Source: Pelagovum pacificum (GTDB lineage: Bacteria; Pseudomonadota; Alphaproteobacteria; Rhodobacterales; Rhodobacteraceae). Taken from it: a stretch of 64,000 nucleotides of DNA. The stretch is taken from the NCBI RefSeq assembly GCF_016134045.1, contig NZ_CP065915.1, forward strand, positions 248,001-312,000. The letters are read 5' to 3'. Shown piece after piece: positions 16,571 through 26,183 of the stretch. The notes under the pieces were generated by a model, which was given only the letters and a program-made list of their open reading frames with translations, did not search any database and was not told where the DNA came from. The first letter of the stretch is position 1, and the number at the start of each line of letters is the position of its first letter. The position numbers and the translations under genes were made by a program.

Positions 16571-16822
16571 ATGCGACCACTGGGACATCCGAGACAGCAT
16601 TACTGGCTCGTGAAGGGCATGGCGAAACGCCTCGGCGCCGACGTCGTCGGCGCTGTCGAGACCGGAGAGCTCGACCTGTCGGAATGGTCGGGCATGGTTC
16701 AGGCCTGTCGGGGCTGTAGCGATCCGGAGGGCTGCCGGAAGTGGCTCGACCGGACGGACCATGCCGACGCGGCGCCCGAGGTCTGCCGCAACCGCGACCG
16801 GCTGGCGCGGCTCGCCCGCTGA
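16571..16822 (+). CDS. DUF6455 family protein
   Basis: 83 residues, with CAGGAGG ideally placed before ATG 16571. Contains the family's cysteine motif CRGCSDPEGCRKWL (about residues 46-59), suggestive of metal or redox chemistry, followed by CRNRDRLARL. Unknown function; common and often multicopy in Rhodobacteraceae. Confidence 0.88.
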   Translation: MRPLGHPRQHYWLVKGMAKRLGADVVGAVETGELDLSEWSGMVQACRGCSDPEGCRKWLDRTDHADAAPEVCRNRDRLARLAR

Positions 16823-16885
16823 CGGAAAGATGATCTCCCGACCGGCCCGGCGTGGTAGCGTGGGGCAGGAAACGGGAGAGTCCTT

Positions 16886-17416
16886 ATGCGCCACATGATC
16901 CTTGCTGCGATGCTGCTTGCCCCTGTCTCGGCCTTTGCCGTCGGCAGCGACGACGATGCGCCGCCCGAGCCAACCGAGTCCGTGACCGAGTGCGAGGAGG
17001 GGCTGGTCTACGACGAGGCGACCGAGACCTGCGTAACGCCGGAGGAGACCACGAACGACGACAGCGCGCGGATGGAGGACATCCGCTCGCTCGCCTACGA
17101 GGGGCGCTATGCCGATGCGCTCGGCCTGCTCGAGACGATGGATCCGGGCGATCCGATGGTGCTGACCTACTACGGCTTCGTGTCGCGCAAGATGGGGGAC
17201 GTGCCGGCGGGCATGGATTACTACGCGGCGGCGCTCGAGGCCGATCCGGACCTGCTGCTGGCCCGCGCCTATCGCGGCATGGCCTTCATCGAGGCGGAGG
17301 ATACCGTGTCAGCCTGGACCGAGCTGCAGGAGATCCAGGCGCGAGGTGGCCGGGGCAGCTGGCCGGAGCAGGCGCTGATCCGGGCGATCGAGACGGGGGA
17401 GACGATCGGGTATTGA
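16886..17416 (+). CDS. Periplasmic TPR-like protein
   Basis: 176 residues with a cleavable signal (MRHMILAAMLLAPVSAFA) and GGGAGA-type ribosome site. A short Cys-containing acidic segment (CEEGLVYDEATETC) is followed by two tetratricopeptide-like helical pairs (SLAYEGRYADALGLLETM, YYGFVSRKMGDVPAGMDYYAAALEADPD). Probably a small scaffold in the periplasm; no specific partner can be named. Ends upstream of a repeat hairpin shared with rimO. Confidence 0.8.
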   Translation: MRHMILAAMLLAPVSAFAVGSDDDAPPEPTESVTECEEGLVYDEATETCVTPEETTNDDSARMEDIRSLAYEGRYADALGLLETMDPGDPMVLTYYGFVSRKMGDVPAGMDYYAAALEADPDLLLARAYRGMAFIEAEDTVSAWTELQEIQARGGRGSWPEQALIRAIETGETIGY

Positions 17417-17441
17417 TCGGTCGGGGCACAGAGGTGCGGGA

Positions 17442-17467
17442 GGGTGCGCATCGAGCGCGCACCCTAC
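17442..17467. repeat. GGGTGCGC/GCGCACCC hairpin element, copy 1
   Basis: A 26-base element: GGGTGCGC, a short ATCGA-type centre, GCGCGCACCC and TAC. It lies in the 55 bases between the convergent TPR and rimO genes and probably acts as a bidirectional terminator. Further copies are at 40035, 40119, 40202, 43776, 48336 and (inverted) 48374. Confidence 0.85.
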
Positions 17468-17471
17468 GGGG

Positions 17472-18848
17472 TTATGAAGACGTCAGGCGGCCCCAGAGGT
17501 CGTAGTCGCCGGCCTCGTCGACTTCGACCGTGACGAGGTCGCCGACGGAGAGGCCCTCTGTCCCCTCGTCGATGAAGAGGTTGCCGTCGATCTCGGGCGC
17601 GTCGGCCTTGGTGCGGCACGTGGCGATGCCGTCGGCGTCGATGTCGTCGACCAGAACGTCCTGCATGGTGCCGACCTTCTTCGCCAGCTTCGCCTCGGAG
17701 ATCGCCTGTGCCTTCTCCATGAAGCGGTTCCAGCGGTCCTGCTTCACCTCTTCGGGCACGTGGTCGGGCAGGTCGTTCGACCGCGCGCCGGCGACGTTTT
17801 CGTACTGGAAGCAGCCGACGCGGTCGAGCTGCGCCTCGTCGAGCCAGTCGAGCAGGTAGGAGAACTCTTCCTCCGTCTCGCCGGGATAGCCGACGATGAA
17901 GGTGGAGCGCAGGGTGATGTCCGGGCAAGTGTCGCGCCAGGCGGCGATCTCGGCCAGCGTCTCCGTCTGGGCGGAGGGGCGGGCCATCCGCTTCAGCGTG
18001 TCCGGGTGGGCATGCTGGAACGGGATGTCGAGGTAGGGCAGCACCAGCCCCTCGGCCATCAGCGGGATCAGATTGCGAACGCGCGGGTAGGGGTAGACGT
18101 AATGCAGCCGCACCCACGCGCCCAGGGAGCCGAGATCGCGGGCGAGGTCGTCGATATGGGCGCGGTGGCCGCGCTCTTCGGCGAACCTGATGTCGGCGCC
18201 GTAGGCGGAGGTGTCCTGGCTGATGACCAGAAGCTCCTTCACGCCGTTCTCCACCAGCTTCTCGGCCTCGCGGACGATGGCGTGGGCGGGTCGGCTGACG
18301 AGGCGGCCACGCATGTCTGGGATCACGCAGAACTTGCAGCGGTGGTTACAGCCCTCGGAGATCTTGAGGTAGCTGTAGTGCCGCGGTGTGAGGCTGACGC
18401 TCTGCGCCGGCATCAGGTCGATGTAGGGGTCCGGCGCGGGCGGCACGGCGGTGTGCACGGCGTCGAGGACCTGCTCGTACTGGTGCGGCCCGGTGACGGC
18501 GAGAACCTTCGGGTGCGCACCGGTGATGAACTCCGGCTCCGCGCCGAGGCAGCCGGTGACGATGACGCGCCCGTTCTCGGTCAGCGCCTCGCCGATCGCG
18601 TCGAGGCTTTCGGCCTTGGCCGTATCCAGGAACCCGCAGGTGTTGACGATGACCGCATCCGCCCCGCCGTAGTCGGGCGAGATGGCATAGCCCTCGGCCC
18701 GGAGCCGCGTGAGGATCCGCTCGGAATCGACGAGCGCCTTGGGGCAGCCGAGGGAGACCATGCCGATCGTCGGCTGGCCGGGGCGCGGCGCGTCCAGCCG
18801 CATCTTCGGCGCGAGGTCAGGGCGGAGGTCGGGAGGGTTCTGGGGCAT
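17472..18848 (-). CDS. rimO: Ribosomal protein uS12 methylthiotransferase
   Basis: 458 residues from ATG 18846-18848. A radical-SAM enzyme that methylthiolates Asp of ribosomal protein uS12. The N-terminal UPF0004 domain has Cys35, Cys71 and Cys100; the radical-SAM triad CNHRCKFC is Cys167, Cys171, Cys174; a TRAM domain ends the protein. The motif SQDTSAYG separates it from MiaB. Normal length. The region upstream (to 19004) is open but not protein-like. Confidence 0.96.
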   Translation of the reverse strand: MPQNPPDLRPDLAPKMRLDAPRPGQPTIGMVSLGCPKALVDSERILTRLRAEGYAISPDYGGADAVIVNTCGFLDTAKAESLDAIGEALTENGRVIVTGCLGAEPEFITGAHPKVLAVTGPHQYEQVLDAVHTAVPPAPDPYIDLMPAQSVSLTPRHYSYLKISEGCNHRCKFCVIPDMRGRLVSRPAHAIVREAEKLVENGVKELLVISQDTSAYGADIRFAEERGHRAHIDDLARDLGSLGAWVRLHYVYPYPRVRNLIPLMAEGLVLPYLDIPFQHAHPDTLKRMARPSAQTETLAEIAAWRDTCPDITLRSTFIVGYPGETEEEFSYLLDWLDEAQLDRVGCFQYENVAGARSNDLPDHVPEEVKQDRWNRFMEKAQAISEAKLAKKVGTMQDVLVDDIDADGIATCRTKADAPEIDGNLFIDEGTEGLSVGDLVTVEVDEAGDYDLWGRLTSS

Positions 18849-19104
18849 TGGCGCGATATAGAGGGTGTGACGGAGGTGGGGAAGGGGGCGTGGAAGTGCG
18901 GCCGGGCGGCTTCCGGCCCCAGCTTTGTCGCGCCGGGACCGAAACGAGCGGCCAAGCGGGCAGACAGCGGTTTCGGCACCTTCAAAGTGCTGTCCTGTCA
19001 GCAAGATCGTGTGACAATCCCTGTGGCCGCCGGTAGGAAGGGTCGTACGGAAGCAGGTAACGCAAAGGCATGTCTGGCTAAACTGACACGCAAGCCTTTG
19101 AGAA

Positions 19105-20304
19105 ATGGGCGAAATGTCAGTCGGTTCTCACGATTTCCAAAGGGACATCGACGCAATCGGTGCGAGCGACGCCGTGCCGACGATCCTCGAAACGGTGAGC
19201 CTGTCCACGGGGATGGGGTTCGCCGCCGTCGCCCGTGTCACGGATTCCCGCTGGGTCACCTGCCGGGCGGTCGATCACATTCATTTCGGCCTCAACCCGG
19301 GAGACGAGCTCGAAGTCGAGAGCACGCTCTGCCATGAGGTGCGGCAGTCGGATAACGAGATCGTCATCGCGGACGTCCAGACAGACACTCACTATTGCCA
19401 CCATCATACGCCTGCCCGTTATGGCTTCCGAAGCTACATCTCGGTGCCGATCTACCGCTCGGACGGCAGTTTCTTCGGCACGCTCTGCGCCATCGACCCC
19501 GAGCCCCGCGACCTGAACGATCCGCGCGTGCTCAACATGTTCCGACTGTTCGCGCGCAGCATCGGCGACAGCCTCGAGTCCGGTGAACGGCTGCAACTGG
19601 CTGAGCAACGGCTGGCAGAAGAAAAGGACCTCACCCGGCTCCAGGAAGAGTTCGTGGCGATCCTTGGTCACGATCTGCGCAATCCGATCGCCGCCATGGG
19701 GGCCGGTCTTCGGATGCTGTCCAGACGGCCGCTCGATGAGCAGTCGGTCGATCTGGTTGGACATATGCAGGCGTCTTTGCACCGCATGTCGGGACTGGTC
19801 GGAAACATCCTGGATCACACAAGGGTGCGGCTGACGGGCGGTATCGGTGTCGAGCGGGAAACCTGCGACGATCTGGGGCAGACCCTCGAACATGTCGTGC
19901 ACGAAGTCCGGGCCGTGTCCGTGAGCCACAGCTTCGACGTGAATATCGAGGTCGGCGATCCGGTGTATTGCGACAAGGATAGGCTGGGGCAGCTTCTGTC
20001 CAACCTCCTGTCCAATGCCGTTCTTCACGGAGACGGGGGTGAGCCGATCACCATCAACGCCCGGGCGGAGGATGGCGAGTTGTTCGTCTCCGTCGGGAAC
20101 GGCGGGGAGCCCATCCCTCCTGCGACGCAGGAAAAGCTGTTCGCGCCGTTTTCCCGGGGCGACGCGACGTCGCCCTACAGTGGTCTCGGCCTCGGGCTGC
20201 ATATCGCGGCGCAGATCGCGAAGGGACATGAGGGCCAGATCGATGTCCATTCGGATGCCGACGGCACCCGGTTCACGTTACGGATGCCGGTTCAGCCGGG
20301 CTGA
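19105..20304 (+). CDS. GAF-domain sensor histidine kinase
   Basis: 399 residues; a second ATG at 19114 is an alternative start. GAF domain at about 20-155 ([15 protein letters not shown]..., [25 protein letters not shown]), dimerisation region with His189 in LGHDLRNP, then HATPase with [10 protein letters not shown] and [13 protein letters not shown]. No membrane helix, so a cytosolic sensor. Cys and His residues in the GAF domain (CRAVDH, HYCHHH) suggest ligand, metal or redox sensing but no chromophore can be assigned. No response regulator is adjacent; an orphan receiver lies at 9.9 kb. Confidence 0.93.
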   Translation: MGEMSVGSHDFQRDIDAIGASDAVPTILETVSLSTGMGFAAVARVTDSRWVTCRAVDHIHFGLNPGDELEVESTLCHEVRQSDNEIVIADVQTDTHYCHHHTPARYGFRSYISVPIYRSDGSFFGTLCAIDPEPRDLNDPRVLNMFRLFARSIGDSLESGERLQLAEQRLAEEKDLTRLQEEFVAILGHDLRNPIAAMGAGLRMLSRRPLDEQSVDLVGHMQASLHRMSGLVGNILDHTRVRLTGGIGVERETCDDLGQTLEHVVHEVRAVSVSHSFDVNIEVGDPVYCDKDRLGQLLSNLLSNAVLHGDGGEPITINARAEDGELFVSVGNGGEPIPPATQEKLFAPFSRGDATSPYSGLGLGLHIAAQIAKGHEGQIDVHSDADGTRFTLRMPVQPG

Positions 20305-20435
20305 GGCTGTCTCCGTCTACGGTCGCCCTTTGACGCCGGCTGAGGGTCGGCTTGCGCTCTTTTCAGCGAAGATGCCGAGATCACAGCGGTCAGTTCACGC
20401 CCCGGAGCTACGGTTCGCTGTAAACTCCGACAGTC

Positions 20436-21182
20436 TTATGCCGCCGTGATGACGATCGCCCCACGCTCCGTCGCCACGACCGTGTGTTCGTACTGGACGA
20501 CCGGGGCGGCGGGCTCGGAATAGAGGGTCCAACCGTCGTCGCCGTCCACGGCCCAGAGGCCGCCTTTCGACAGGAAGGGCTCGACCGTCAGGACGAGGCC
20601 GCGGTCGATGCGGCGGCGCTCGGCCCGGGTGGGCCAGGTCGGGATCTCGCCCGGCTCCTCATGGAGCGCGCGGCCGATGCCGTGGCTGGCGAGATTGCGG
20701 ATCAGCGTGTAGCCGCGCTTCGAGGCGAAGGCGCCGACCGCCTTGCCGATCCCCGCGAGCGGCTGGTCGGCCCGCACGGCCTTGATCCCGACCGACATCG
20801 CCTGCTTGCCGTCGCGGCAGAGCTTGTCGAGCGAGGGCGTCACCGGCCCGGCGCGGAAGGTGGCGCCGGTGTCCGCGAAATAGCCATTCTTGGAGGCGGA
20901 GACGTCGATGTTGACGAGGTCGCCTGTCCGGATCGCGCGGGGTCCGGGGATACCGTGGGCGATTTCCTCGTTCACGCTGATGCAGGTGTGGCCCGGAAAG
21001 TCGTAGGTCGAGCGGGGCGCGGAGATGGCACCCTCCCGCTCGAGCTCGGCGGCGCCGATGGCGTCGAGCTCCGCCGTCGTGATGCCGGGTTCGATCGCCT
21101 TGGCCATCGTCTGCATGGTGCGGGCGACGATGCGGCCAATGTCCTTGAGGCCGTCGAGCTCGTCTTCACGGGTGATCGTCAT
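20436..21182 (-). CDS. map: Type I methionyl aminopeptidase
   Basis: 248 residues. All metal ligands are present: Asp93, Asp104, His167, Glu201, Glu232, plus His76 in HGIPG. It removes the initiator Met from new proteins. The plus-strand-divergent MscS gene starts 134 bases away. Length matches stand-alone type I enzymes; whether the genome has a second map cannot be seen here. Confidence 0.95.
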   Translation of the reverse strand: MTITREDELDGLKDIGRIVARTMQTMAKAIEPGITTAELDAIGAAELEREGAISAPRSTYDFPGHTCISVNEEIAHGIPGPRAIRTGDLVNIDVSASKNGYFADTGATFRAGPVTPSLDKLCRDGKQAMSVGIKAVRADQPLAGIGKAVGAFASKRGYTLIRNLASHGIGRALHEEPGEIPTWPTRAERRRIDRGLVLTVEPFLSKGGLWAVDGDDGWTLYSEPAAPVVQYEHTVVATERGAIVITAA

Positions 21183-21316
21183 GGGGCATCCTTGCTGAAA
21201 GTCTCGGCACTCTAGCGTGCAACGGCGGGGATGTCCTGCCGGTTGTGCCGTCGACGGGAACCGCTTCGCGCCGAGGTGTTTTAGCCTCGAGACGGGGCGA
21301 AACCGAGGGGGACCCG

Positions 21317-22480
21317 ATGTCAGGACCGACAGATATCGTCAACTCCGTGGGTGGCTACGTGCCGGCCTGGCTGGAGTCGCTGCTGCTGTTGCTGGTCGGG
21401 GTGGCGCTGGCCTACCTGCTGCACGGGCTGCTCTGGCGCGTCGCGACACGGATGATCGGCGAGCGGCGCGGGCTTGCGGTGCGCATCTTCCACCGGCTGA
21501 AGCGGCCCTCGCGGCTGGCGCTCGTGCTCGTGGTGCTGATCGCGCTGGTGAACGGCGGCACGCTGAGCCGGGCCTGGGAGCGCGGGATCGAACAGGCGGC
21601 GCTCGCCATCCTGTTCGTGATCTTCGGCTGGGCCGGGCTGATCGCCATCGATACCGCCTCCGAGCGGGCCGCGGGCAAGCTGCGGCTCGATGCGGAGGAC
21701 AACCTGTCGGCCCGCAAGCAGATCACGCAGATCAAGGTGGTTCAGAAGGTCAGCAAGGTGCTGGTCTGGCTGCTCACGGCCGGTTTCGTGCTGTCGACCT
21801 TCGAAGCGGTGCGGCAATACGGTGTGTCACTGTTCGCCTCGGCCGGGGCGGCCGGGCTCGTGCTTGGCTTTGCCGCGCGGCCCGTGCTGACTAACCTGAT
21901 CGCAGGCATCCAGATCGCTCTGACCCAGCCGATCCGCATGGACGACGTGGTGATCGTCGAGGGCGAGTGGGGCTGGATCGAGGAGATCGCCTCGACCTAC
22001 GTGGTGGTGCGGATATGGGATCTGCGGCGGCTGGTGGTGCCGTTGTCCTACTTCATCGAGCAGCCATTCCAGAACTGGACGCGGGAGAATGCCAACATCA
22101 TCGGCTCGGTCTTCTGGTTCGTGGATTACAAGGCGCCGATCGCCGCGATGCGGGCGAAGTTGCAGGAGTTTGTGGAGGCCACGCCGCTCTGGGACGGCAA
22201 GGTGGTGAACCTGCAGGTGACGGAGTCCGAGCGCGATACGGTGCAGGTGCGGGCGCTGGTGTCCGCCCGGACATCGCCCCGCGCATGGGACCTGCGCTGC
22301 GAGATCCGCGAAAAGATGATCGAGTGGCTCAAGGACGAACATCCGGAGGCGCTGCCGCGCGAGCGGGGCGAGCTGATGGTGATGCGCGACCGCGACGAAG
22401 GGCCCGGTCCCCGGTTCGAGCGGGAGACGGGAGTCGAGGACGCGGGCACCGGCATTCCGCGCGAGGCGCGGCCGGGGTGA
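21317..22480 (+). CDS. MscS-family mechanosensitive channel
   Basis: 387 residues from ATG 21317 after GAGGGGGA. N-terminal helices at about 18-38, 65-85 and 95-115, then the pore helix SLFASAGAAGLVLGFAARPVLTNLIAGIQIA and the MscS beta domain (IRMDDVVIVEGEWGWIEEI, WDLRRLVVPLSYF). It releases solutes under osmotic downshock. An in-frame start at 21245 adds an Arg-rich leader and is rejected. Followed by a dispersed repeat. Confidence 0.93.
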   Translation: MSGPTDIVNSVGGYVPAWLESLLLLLVGVALAYLLHGLLWRVATRMIGERRGLAVRIFHRLKRPSRLALVLVVLIALVNGGTLSRAWERGIEQAALAILFVIFGWAGLIAIDTASERAAGKLRLDAEDNLSARKQITQIKVVQKVSKVLVWLLTAGFVLSTFEAVRQYGVSLFASAGAAGLVLGFAARPVLTNLIAGIQIALTQPIRMDDVVIVEGEWGWIEEIASTYVVVRIWDLRRLVVPLSYFIEQPFQNWTRENANIIGSVFWFVDYKAPIAAMRAKLQEFVEATPLWDGKVVNLQVTESERDTVQVRALVSARTSPRAWDLRCEIREKMIEWLKDEHPEALPRERGELMVMRDRDEGPGPRFERETGVEDAGTGIPREARPG

Positions 22481-22483
22481 CCC

Positions 22484-22596
22484 CGCGGTGCACCTGCGGT
22501 GCGCTTTGGGAGCCCTCCCTGACGGTCGGGCGGAGTCCGGGGGCTGTCTGCCCCCTCTTGGGCCTGCGGCCCAATTCACCCCCGAGAATATTTGAG
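22484..22596 (+). repeat. Dispersed repeat of about 110 bp, copy 1
   Basis: From CGCGGTGC to GAATATTTGAG, matching the reverse complement of 31546-31646 over most of its length. It contains GGGGGCTGTCTGCCCCC and GGGCCTGCGGCCC hairpins. Non-coding, directly after the MscS stop, where it may terminate transcription. Confidence 0.75.
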
Positions 22597-22688
22597 GGCC
22601 CAAAGAAGATGGGGCGCCGGGTTGCAGTCCGGGCGGGATGTGGTGACAGTCCGCGGGACTGAGACTGGACCGGCGGGGAGGCGCGGAG

Positions 22689-23795
22689 ATGGCTGGAGTG
22701 CTTGAAGGGTTGGCCGGGGATGGCCTGTTTGTCGGCCGGGCCGAAGGGCCGGACGGGCCGGTGGTGCTGCGCCTCGCCGACGGCGCCTTGAGCGACGTGA
22801 CCTGCCGCGAGGTGCCCACGGTGCGCGATCTGCTCGAGCTGGAGGACCCCGCCGGCTGGCTTCGTGCCGCCGACGGTGTGCCGTTCGAGGCCGGGGACCG
22901 GATGCTCGCGCCATGTGATCTGCAGGCGGTGAAGGCCTGCGGCGTCACCTTCGCGAAATCCATGGTCGAAAGGGTGATCGAGGAACGCGCCGCCGGCGAT
23001 GCCGGCAAGGCGGAGGAGATCCGCGCCCGCGTGGGCGAGCTGGTCGGCGGGCGGTTGCGCGATCTCGTGCCCGGCTCGGAGGCAGCCGCCGAAGTGAAGG
23101 CGGCGCTGCAGGGCGAGGGGCTCTGGTCGCAGTACCTCGAGGTTGGGATCGGTCCGGATGCGGAGGTATTCTCCAAGTGCCCGCCGATGGCCGCCGTCGG
23201 GACCGGGGCCGAGATCGGGCTGCACCCGGTCTCCACCTGGAACAACCCGGAGCCGGAAGTCGTGCTGGCAGTGAACTCGCGCGGGGATATCCTCGGGGCG
23301 ACGCTGGGGAACGATGTGAACCTGCGGGATGTGGAGGGCCGCTCGGCGCTGCTGCTCGGCAAGGCGAAGGACAACAACGCGTCGGCCGCGATCGGGCCGA
23401 TGATCCGGCTGTTCGATCAAGGCTACTCGCTGGACGACGTCCGGCAGGCCGAGGTGCGGCTGACCGTGACGGGCGAGGATGGCTACGTGTTGCAGGGTTT
23501 CTCGTCGATGGCCGAGATCAGCCGCGACCCTGCGGACCTCGTCGCGCAGGCGATCGGGCCGCATCACCAGTATCCGGACGGCATGATGCTCTACCTCGGA
23601 ACGCTGTTCGCGCCGGTCGAGGATCGGGATGCGCCGGGACAGGGGTTCACCCATAAAATCGGCGACGAAGTAAGGATCGAGTCGGACGGGCTCGGGGCGC
23701 TGGTGAACCGGGTGCGTCTGTCGACCGACTGCGCACCCTGGACGGTCGGGGCAGGGGCGCTGATGCGAAATCTCTCCGGACGGGGGCTGCTATGA
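22689..23795 (+). CDS. Fumarylacetoacetate hydrolase-family protein
   Basis: 368 residues from ATG 22689, with GGGGAGG/GGAG upstream. FAH-fold motifs: VTFAKSMVER, EVGIGPDAEVF, STWNNPEPEVVL with a metal-binding Glu pair, and GNDVNLRDVEGRSALLLGKAKDNN with the metal Asp. The family hydrolyses or decarboxylates 2-oxo and 1,3-dioxo acids, often in sugar-acid or aromatic catabolism. It overlaps the DgcA-like gene by 4 bases, so the two probably serve one catabolic route. Confidence 0.9.
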   Translation: MAGVLEGLAGDGLFVGRAEGPDGPVVLRLADGALSDVTCREVPTVRDLLELEDPAGWLRAADGVPFEAGDRMLAPCDLQAVKACGVTFAKSMVERVIEERAAGDAGKAEEIRARVGELVGGRLRDLVPGSEAAAEVKAALQGEGLWSQYLEVGIGPDAEVFSKCPPMAAVGTGAEIGLHPVSTWNNPEPEVVLAVNSRGDILGATLGNDVNLRDVEGRSALLLGKAKDNNASAAIGPMIRLFDQGYSLDDVRQAEVRLTVTGEDGYVLQGFSSMAEISRDPADLVAQAIGPHHQYPDGMMLYLGTLFAPVEDRDAPGQGFTHKIGDEVRIESDGLGALVNRVRLSTDCAPWTVGAGALMRNLSGRGLL

Positions 23796-24745
23796 GCCTG
23801 AAGGTGACGGCTGACTCCTTCCGTCTGGCCGAGGCGTTCGTCATTTCGCGCGGGTCCCGGACGGAGGCGAAGGTGCTGACGGTGCGGACCGGAGACGGCT
23901 GGGGCGAGTGCGTGCCTTACGCGCGCTACGGCGAGACGATGGAGAGTGTCACCACCGAGATCGAGGGCCTGCCGGACGGCGTCGATAGGGACGCGTTGCA
24001 GGGACTATTGCCACCCGGTGCCGCTCGCAATGCCGTGGATTGCGCCTTGTGGGATGCCGAGGCCAAAGCGGCGGGCAAACGGGTTTGGGACCTGGCGGGC
24101 CTGTCCTCGCCGGGGCCTGTCGACACGGCCTACACGCTGTCCCTGGGTGAGCCCGATGCGATGGAAGCGGCGGCGGCGAAGCACGCGGCCAAGCCGCTTT
24201 TGAAGATCAAGCTGGGCGGCGAAGGCGATATGGCGCGGCTCGAAGCCGTGCGCCGTGGTGCGCCCCGGTCCCGGATCATCGTGGACGCCAACGAGGGCTG
24301 GACGGCGGACGTCTATTCCGAGCTGGCGCCGCATCTCGTCAGGCTCGGCGTCAGCCTGGTCGAGCAGCCGCTGCCCGCAGACGAGGACGGGATGCTGGGC
24401 GAGATCGACCGTCCGCTGCCGGTCTGCGCCGACGAGAGTTGCCATGACCGGGCAACCCTGGCGGCGCTGAAAGGCCGCTACGACATGGTGAACATTAAGC
24501 TCGACAAGACGGGGGGGCTGACGGAGGCGCTGGCGCTCAGGGACGAGGCGCGAGCCGCCGGCTTTGGCATCATGGTCGGCTGCATGGTCGGGTCGTCGCT
24601 GGCGATGGCACCGGCCGTGTTGCTGGCGCAGGGGGCGGAAGTGGTCGACCTCGACGCGCCGTTGCTGCTGGCGGAGGACCGGCCGGTGCCGCTGCGCTAC
24701 GAGGGGACGGTGGTGCATCCGCCAGAAGTCGGTCTTTGGGGATGA
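23792..24745 (+). CDS. Enolase-superfamily racemase/epimerase (dipeptide epimerase, DgcA-like)
   Basis: 317 residues. The muconate-lactonizing/dipeptide-epimerase subgroup: KIK with Lys138 and Lys140, metal ligands Asp165 (VDANEGW), Glu191 (EQPL) and Asp214 (ADES), and Lys236 opposite. The N-terminus (FVISRGSRTEAKVLTV, GWGECVPYARYGE) resembles DgcA, the N-acetyl-D-glutamate racemase of D-glutamate catabolism, and also L-Ala-D/L-Glu epimerases; I cannot separate these. No DgcN gene is adjacent, which weakens the DgcA assignment. Confidence 0.88.
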   Translation: MSLKVTADSFRLAEAFVISRGSRTEAKVLTVRTGDGWGECVPYARYGETMESVTTEIEGLPDGVDRDALQGLLPPGAARNAVDCALWDAEAKAAGKRVWDLAGLSSPGPVDTAYTLSLGEPDAMEAAAAKHAAKPLLKIKLGGEGDMARLEAVRRGAPRSRIIVDANEGWTADVYSELAPHLVRLGVSLVEQPLPADEDGMLGEIDRPLPVCADESCHDRATLAALKGRYDMVNIKLDKTGGLTEALALRDEARAAGFGIMVGCMVGSSLAMAPAVLLAQGAEVVDLDAPLLLAEDRPVPLRYEGTVVHPPEVGLWG

Positions 24746-24793
24746 CGTCGGACGGCTGCCGCGTCGCTCGGGCGCAGGAGCCGTAAGGCCGGC

Positions 24794-24848
24794 GTTAAGG
24801 TTAACGCGGTTATCGAATTTTCGACGAAAATTCGGGTGTTAAGGTTAA
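24794..24848. repeat. AT-rich palindromic module 1 between dgcA-like and ispH
   Basis: GTTAAGGTTAA (24794-24804) and an identical direct copy at 24838-24848 flank a perfect palindrome with arms CGAATTTTCG and CGAAAATTCG around one base (24814-24834). Strikingly AT-rich for this genome. It lies in a 356-base gap between two convergent genes where no gene is visible. Confidence 0.8.
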
Positions 24849-25001
24849 TGGGACGGTCGAAAAGGCGTGGCCGTGACGGAGGCAGGTGGCTCTGTTCCCG
24901 ATTATCCGGCCCGTCCTCTCCAGGGCCGGTGTCGGTGAAGAGCGCCAGAGTTCCATTCGCCTCTCGGCGCGGCACTTTTCCCGGTCGGGCGAGACCGATC
25001 A

Positions 25002-25041
25002 TTAACCTTAACGGAGCTATCAAATTTTCTACGAAAATTTG
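25002..25041. repeat. AT-rich palindromic module 2
   Basis: TTAACCTTAAC (25002-25012, the inverted form of the module 1 box) then GGAGCTAT and a palindrome with arms CAAATTTTC and GAAAATTTG (25021-25041). The arrangement TTAAC-8 bases-palindrome is the same as in module 1 (24800-24834), about 207 bases away. The rest of the gap (24849-25001) is GC-rich and shows nothing recognisable. Confidence 0.8.
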
Positions 25042-25101
25042 GTGCTGACACAATTATGCGCGTGCAGCCGGGAAACAGGTGGCTGAAGCCACCCAACCCG
25101 A

Positions 25102-26052
25102 TCACGCAGGTTCGCGAAAAACCCTCGGCACCTTGAACTCGACGTTCTCGGTCGCCGTCGTCACGGTCTCCACCGTTACGTCGAAGCGCTCCCGGAACGT
25201 ATCGACCACTTCGTCGATCAGCACTTCGGGTGCCGATGCCCCCGCCGTGATTCCGATCGTCGTGATCCCCTGAAGGGCACGCCAGTCGATGTCGCTGGCG
25301 CGCTGGACCAGCTGCGCATAGCTGCAGCCCGCCTTGCGCCCGACTTCCACCAGCCGCTTCGAGTTCGAGGAGTTCGGCGCCCCGACCACCAGCAGACCGT
25401 CGATCTTCGGTGCCATCTCCTTCACCGCCTCCTGACGGTTGGTCGTCGCGTAGCAGATGTCTTCCTTGTGCGGCCCGACGATCTTCGGGAAACGGGCCTT
25501 GAGCGCCTTCACAATATCCGCCGTATCGTCGATCGACAGCGTCGTCTGCGTCACGAAGGCGAGCTTGTCGGGATCGCGGACCTCGACCTCCGCCACGTCT
25601 TCCGGCGTCTCGACCAGAAGGACTTCGCCATCGGGCAGCTGCCCCATGGTGCCGATCGTCTCGGGGTGGCCGGCATGGCCGATCATGATCATCTGAAGGC
25701 CGTTTTCGGCGTGGCGCGAGGCCTCGATATGGACCTTGGACACCAGCGGGCAGGTCGCGTCGACATAGATCATCTCGCGCTTGGCGGCTTCGGCCGGGAC
25801 GGCCTTCGGCACACCGTGGGCGGAAAAGATCACCGGGCGGTCGTCGGGACATTCCTCGAGCTCTTCCACGAAGACCGCGCCCTTGTCGCGCAGGTCGTCG
25901 ACCACGTACTTGTTGTGGACGATCTCATGCCGGACGTAGACCGGAGCGCCCCATTTCTCGAGCGCCATTTCCACGATCTTGATCGCGCGATCGACGCCGG
26001 CGCAGAATCCACGCGGGGCGGCGAGGTAGAGGGTCAGAGGGGGCTTGGTCAT
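25102..26052 (-). CDS. ispH: 4-hydroxy-3-methylbut-2-enyl diphosphate reductase
   Basis: 316 residues from ATG 26050-26052, preceded by GGAAGGAG. Fe-S enzyme of the last non-mevalonate isoprenoid step, producing IPP and DMAPP. Conserved Cys in PRGFCAGV (Cys17), DATCPLV and GCSYAQL-type regions, plus [16 protein letters not shown] and [10 protein letters not shown]. Full length. Convergent with the DgcA-like gene. Confidence 0.96.
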   Translation of the reverse strand: MTKPPLTLYLAAPRGFCAGVDRAIKIVEMALEKWGAPVYVRHEIVHNKYVVDDLRDKGAVFVEELEECPDDRPVIFSAHGVPKAVPAEAAKREMIYVDATCPLVSKVHIEASRHAENGLQMIMIGHAGHPETIGTMGQLPDGEVLLVETPEDVAEVEVRDPDKLAFVTQTTLSIDDTADIVKALKARFPKIVGPHKEDICYATTNRQEAVKEMAPKIDGLLVVGAPNSSNSKRLVEVGRKAGCSYAQLVQRASDIDWRALQGITTIGITAGASAPEVLIDEVVDTFRERFDVTVETVTTATENVEFKVPRVFREPA

Positions 26053-26183
26053 CGCGGGCTCCTTCCTGTTGGCACCTAAGCAATCGGGCGCGCCGCGTCG
26101 AGGGGGAGGAGGCATGCCGGGTGTGCGGTTGCCGAACACCCGGCCAGTTCAGTCGAACCGGCAAACCGATCCGGGCCGACGGC

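Noticed and set aside
17760..19337. A 525-codon plus-strand frame opposite rimO
   Set aside because: Antisense shadow of rimO, which has all six expected cysteines.
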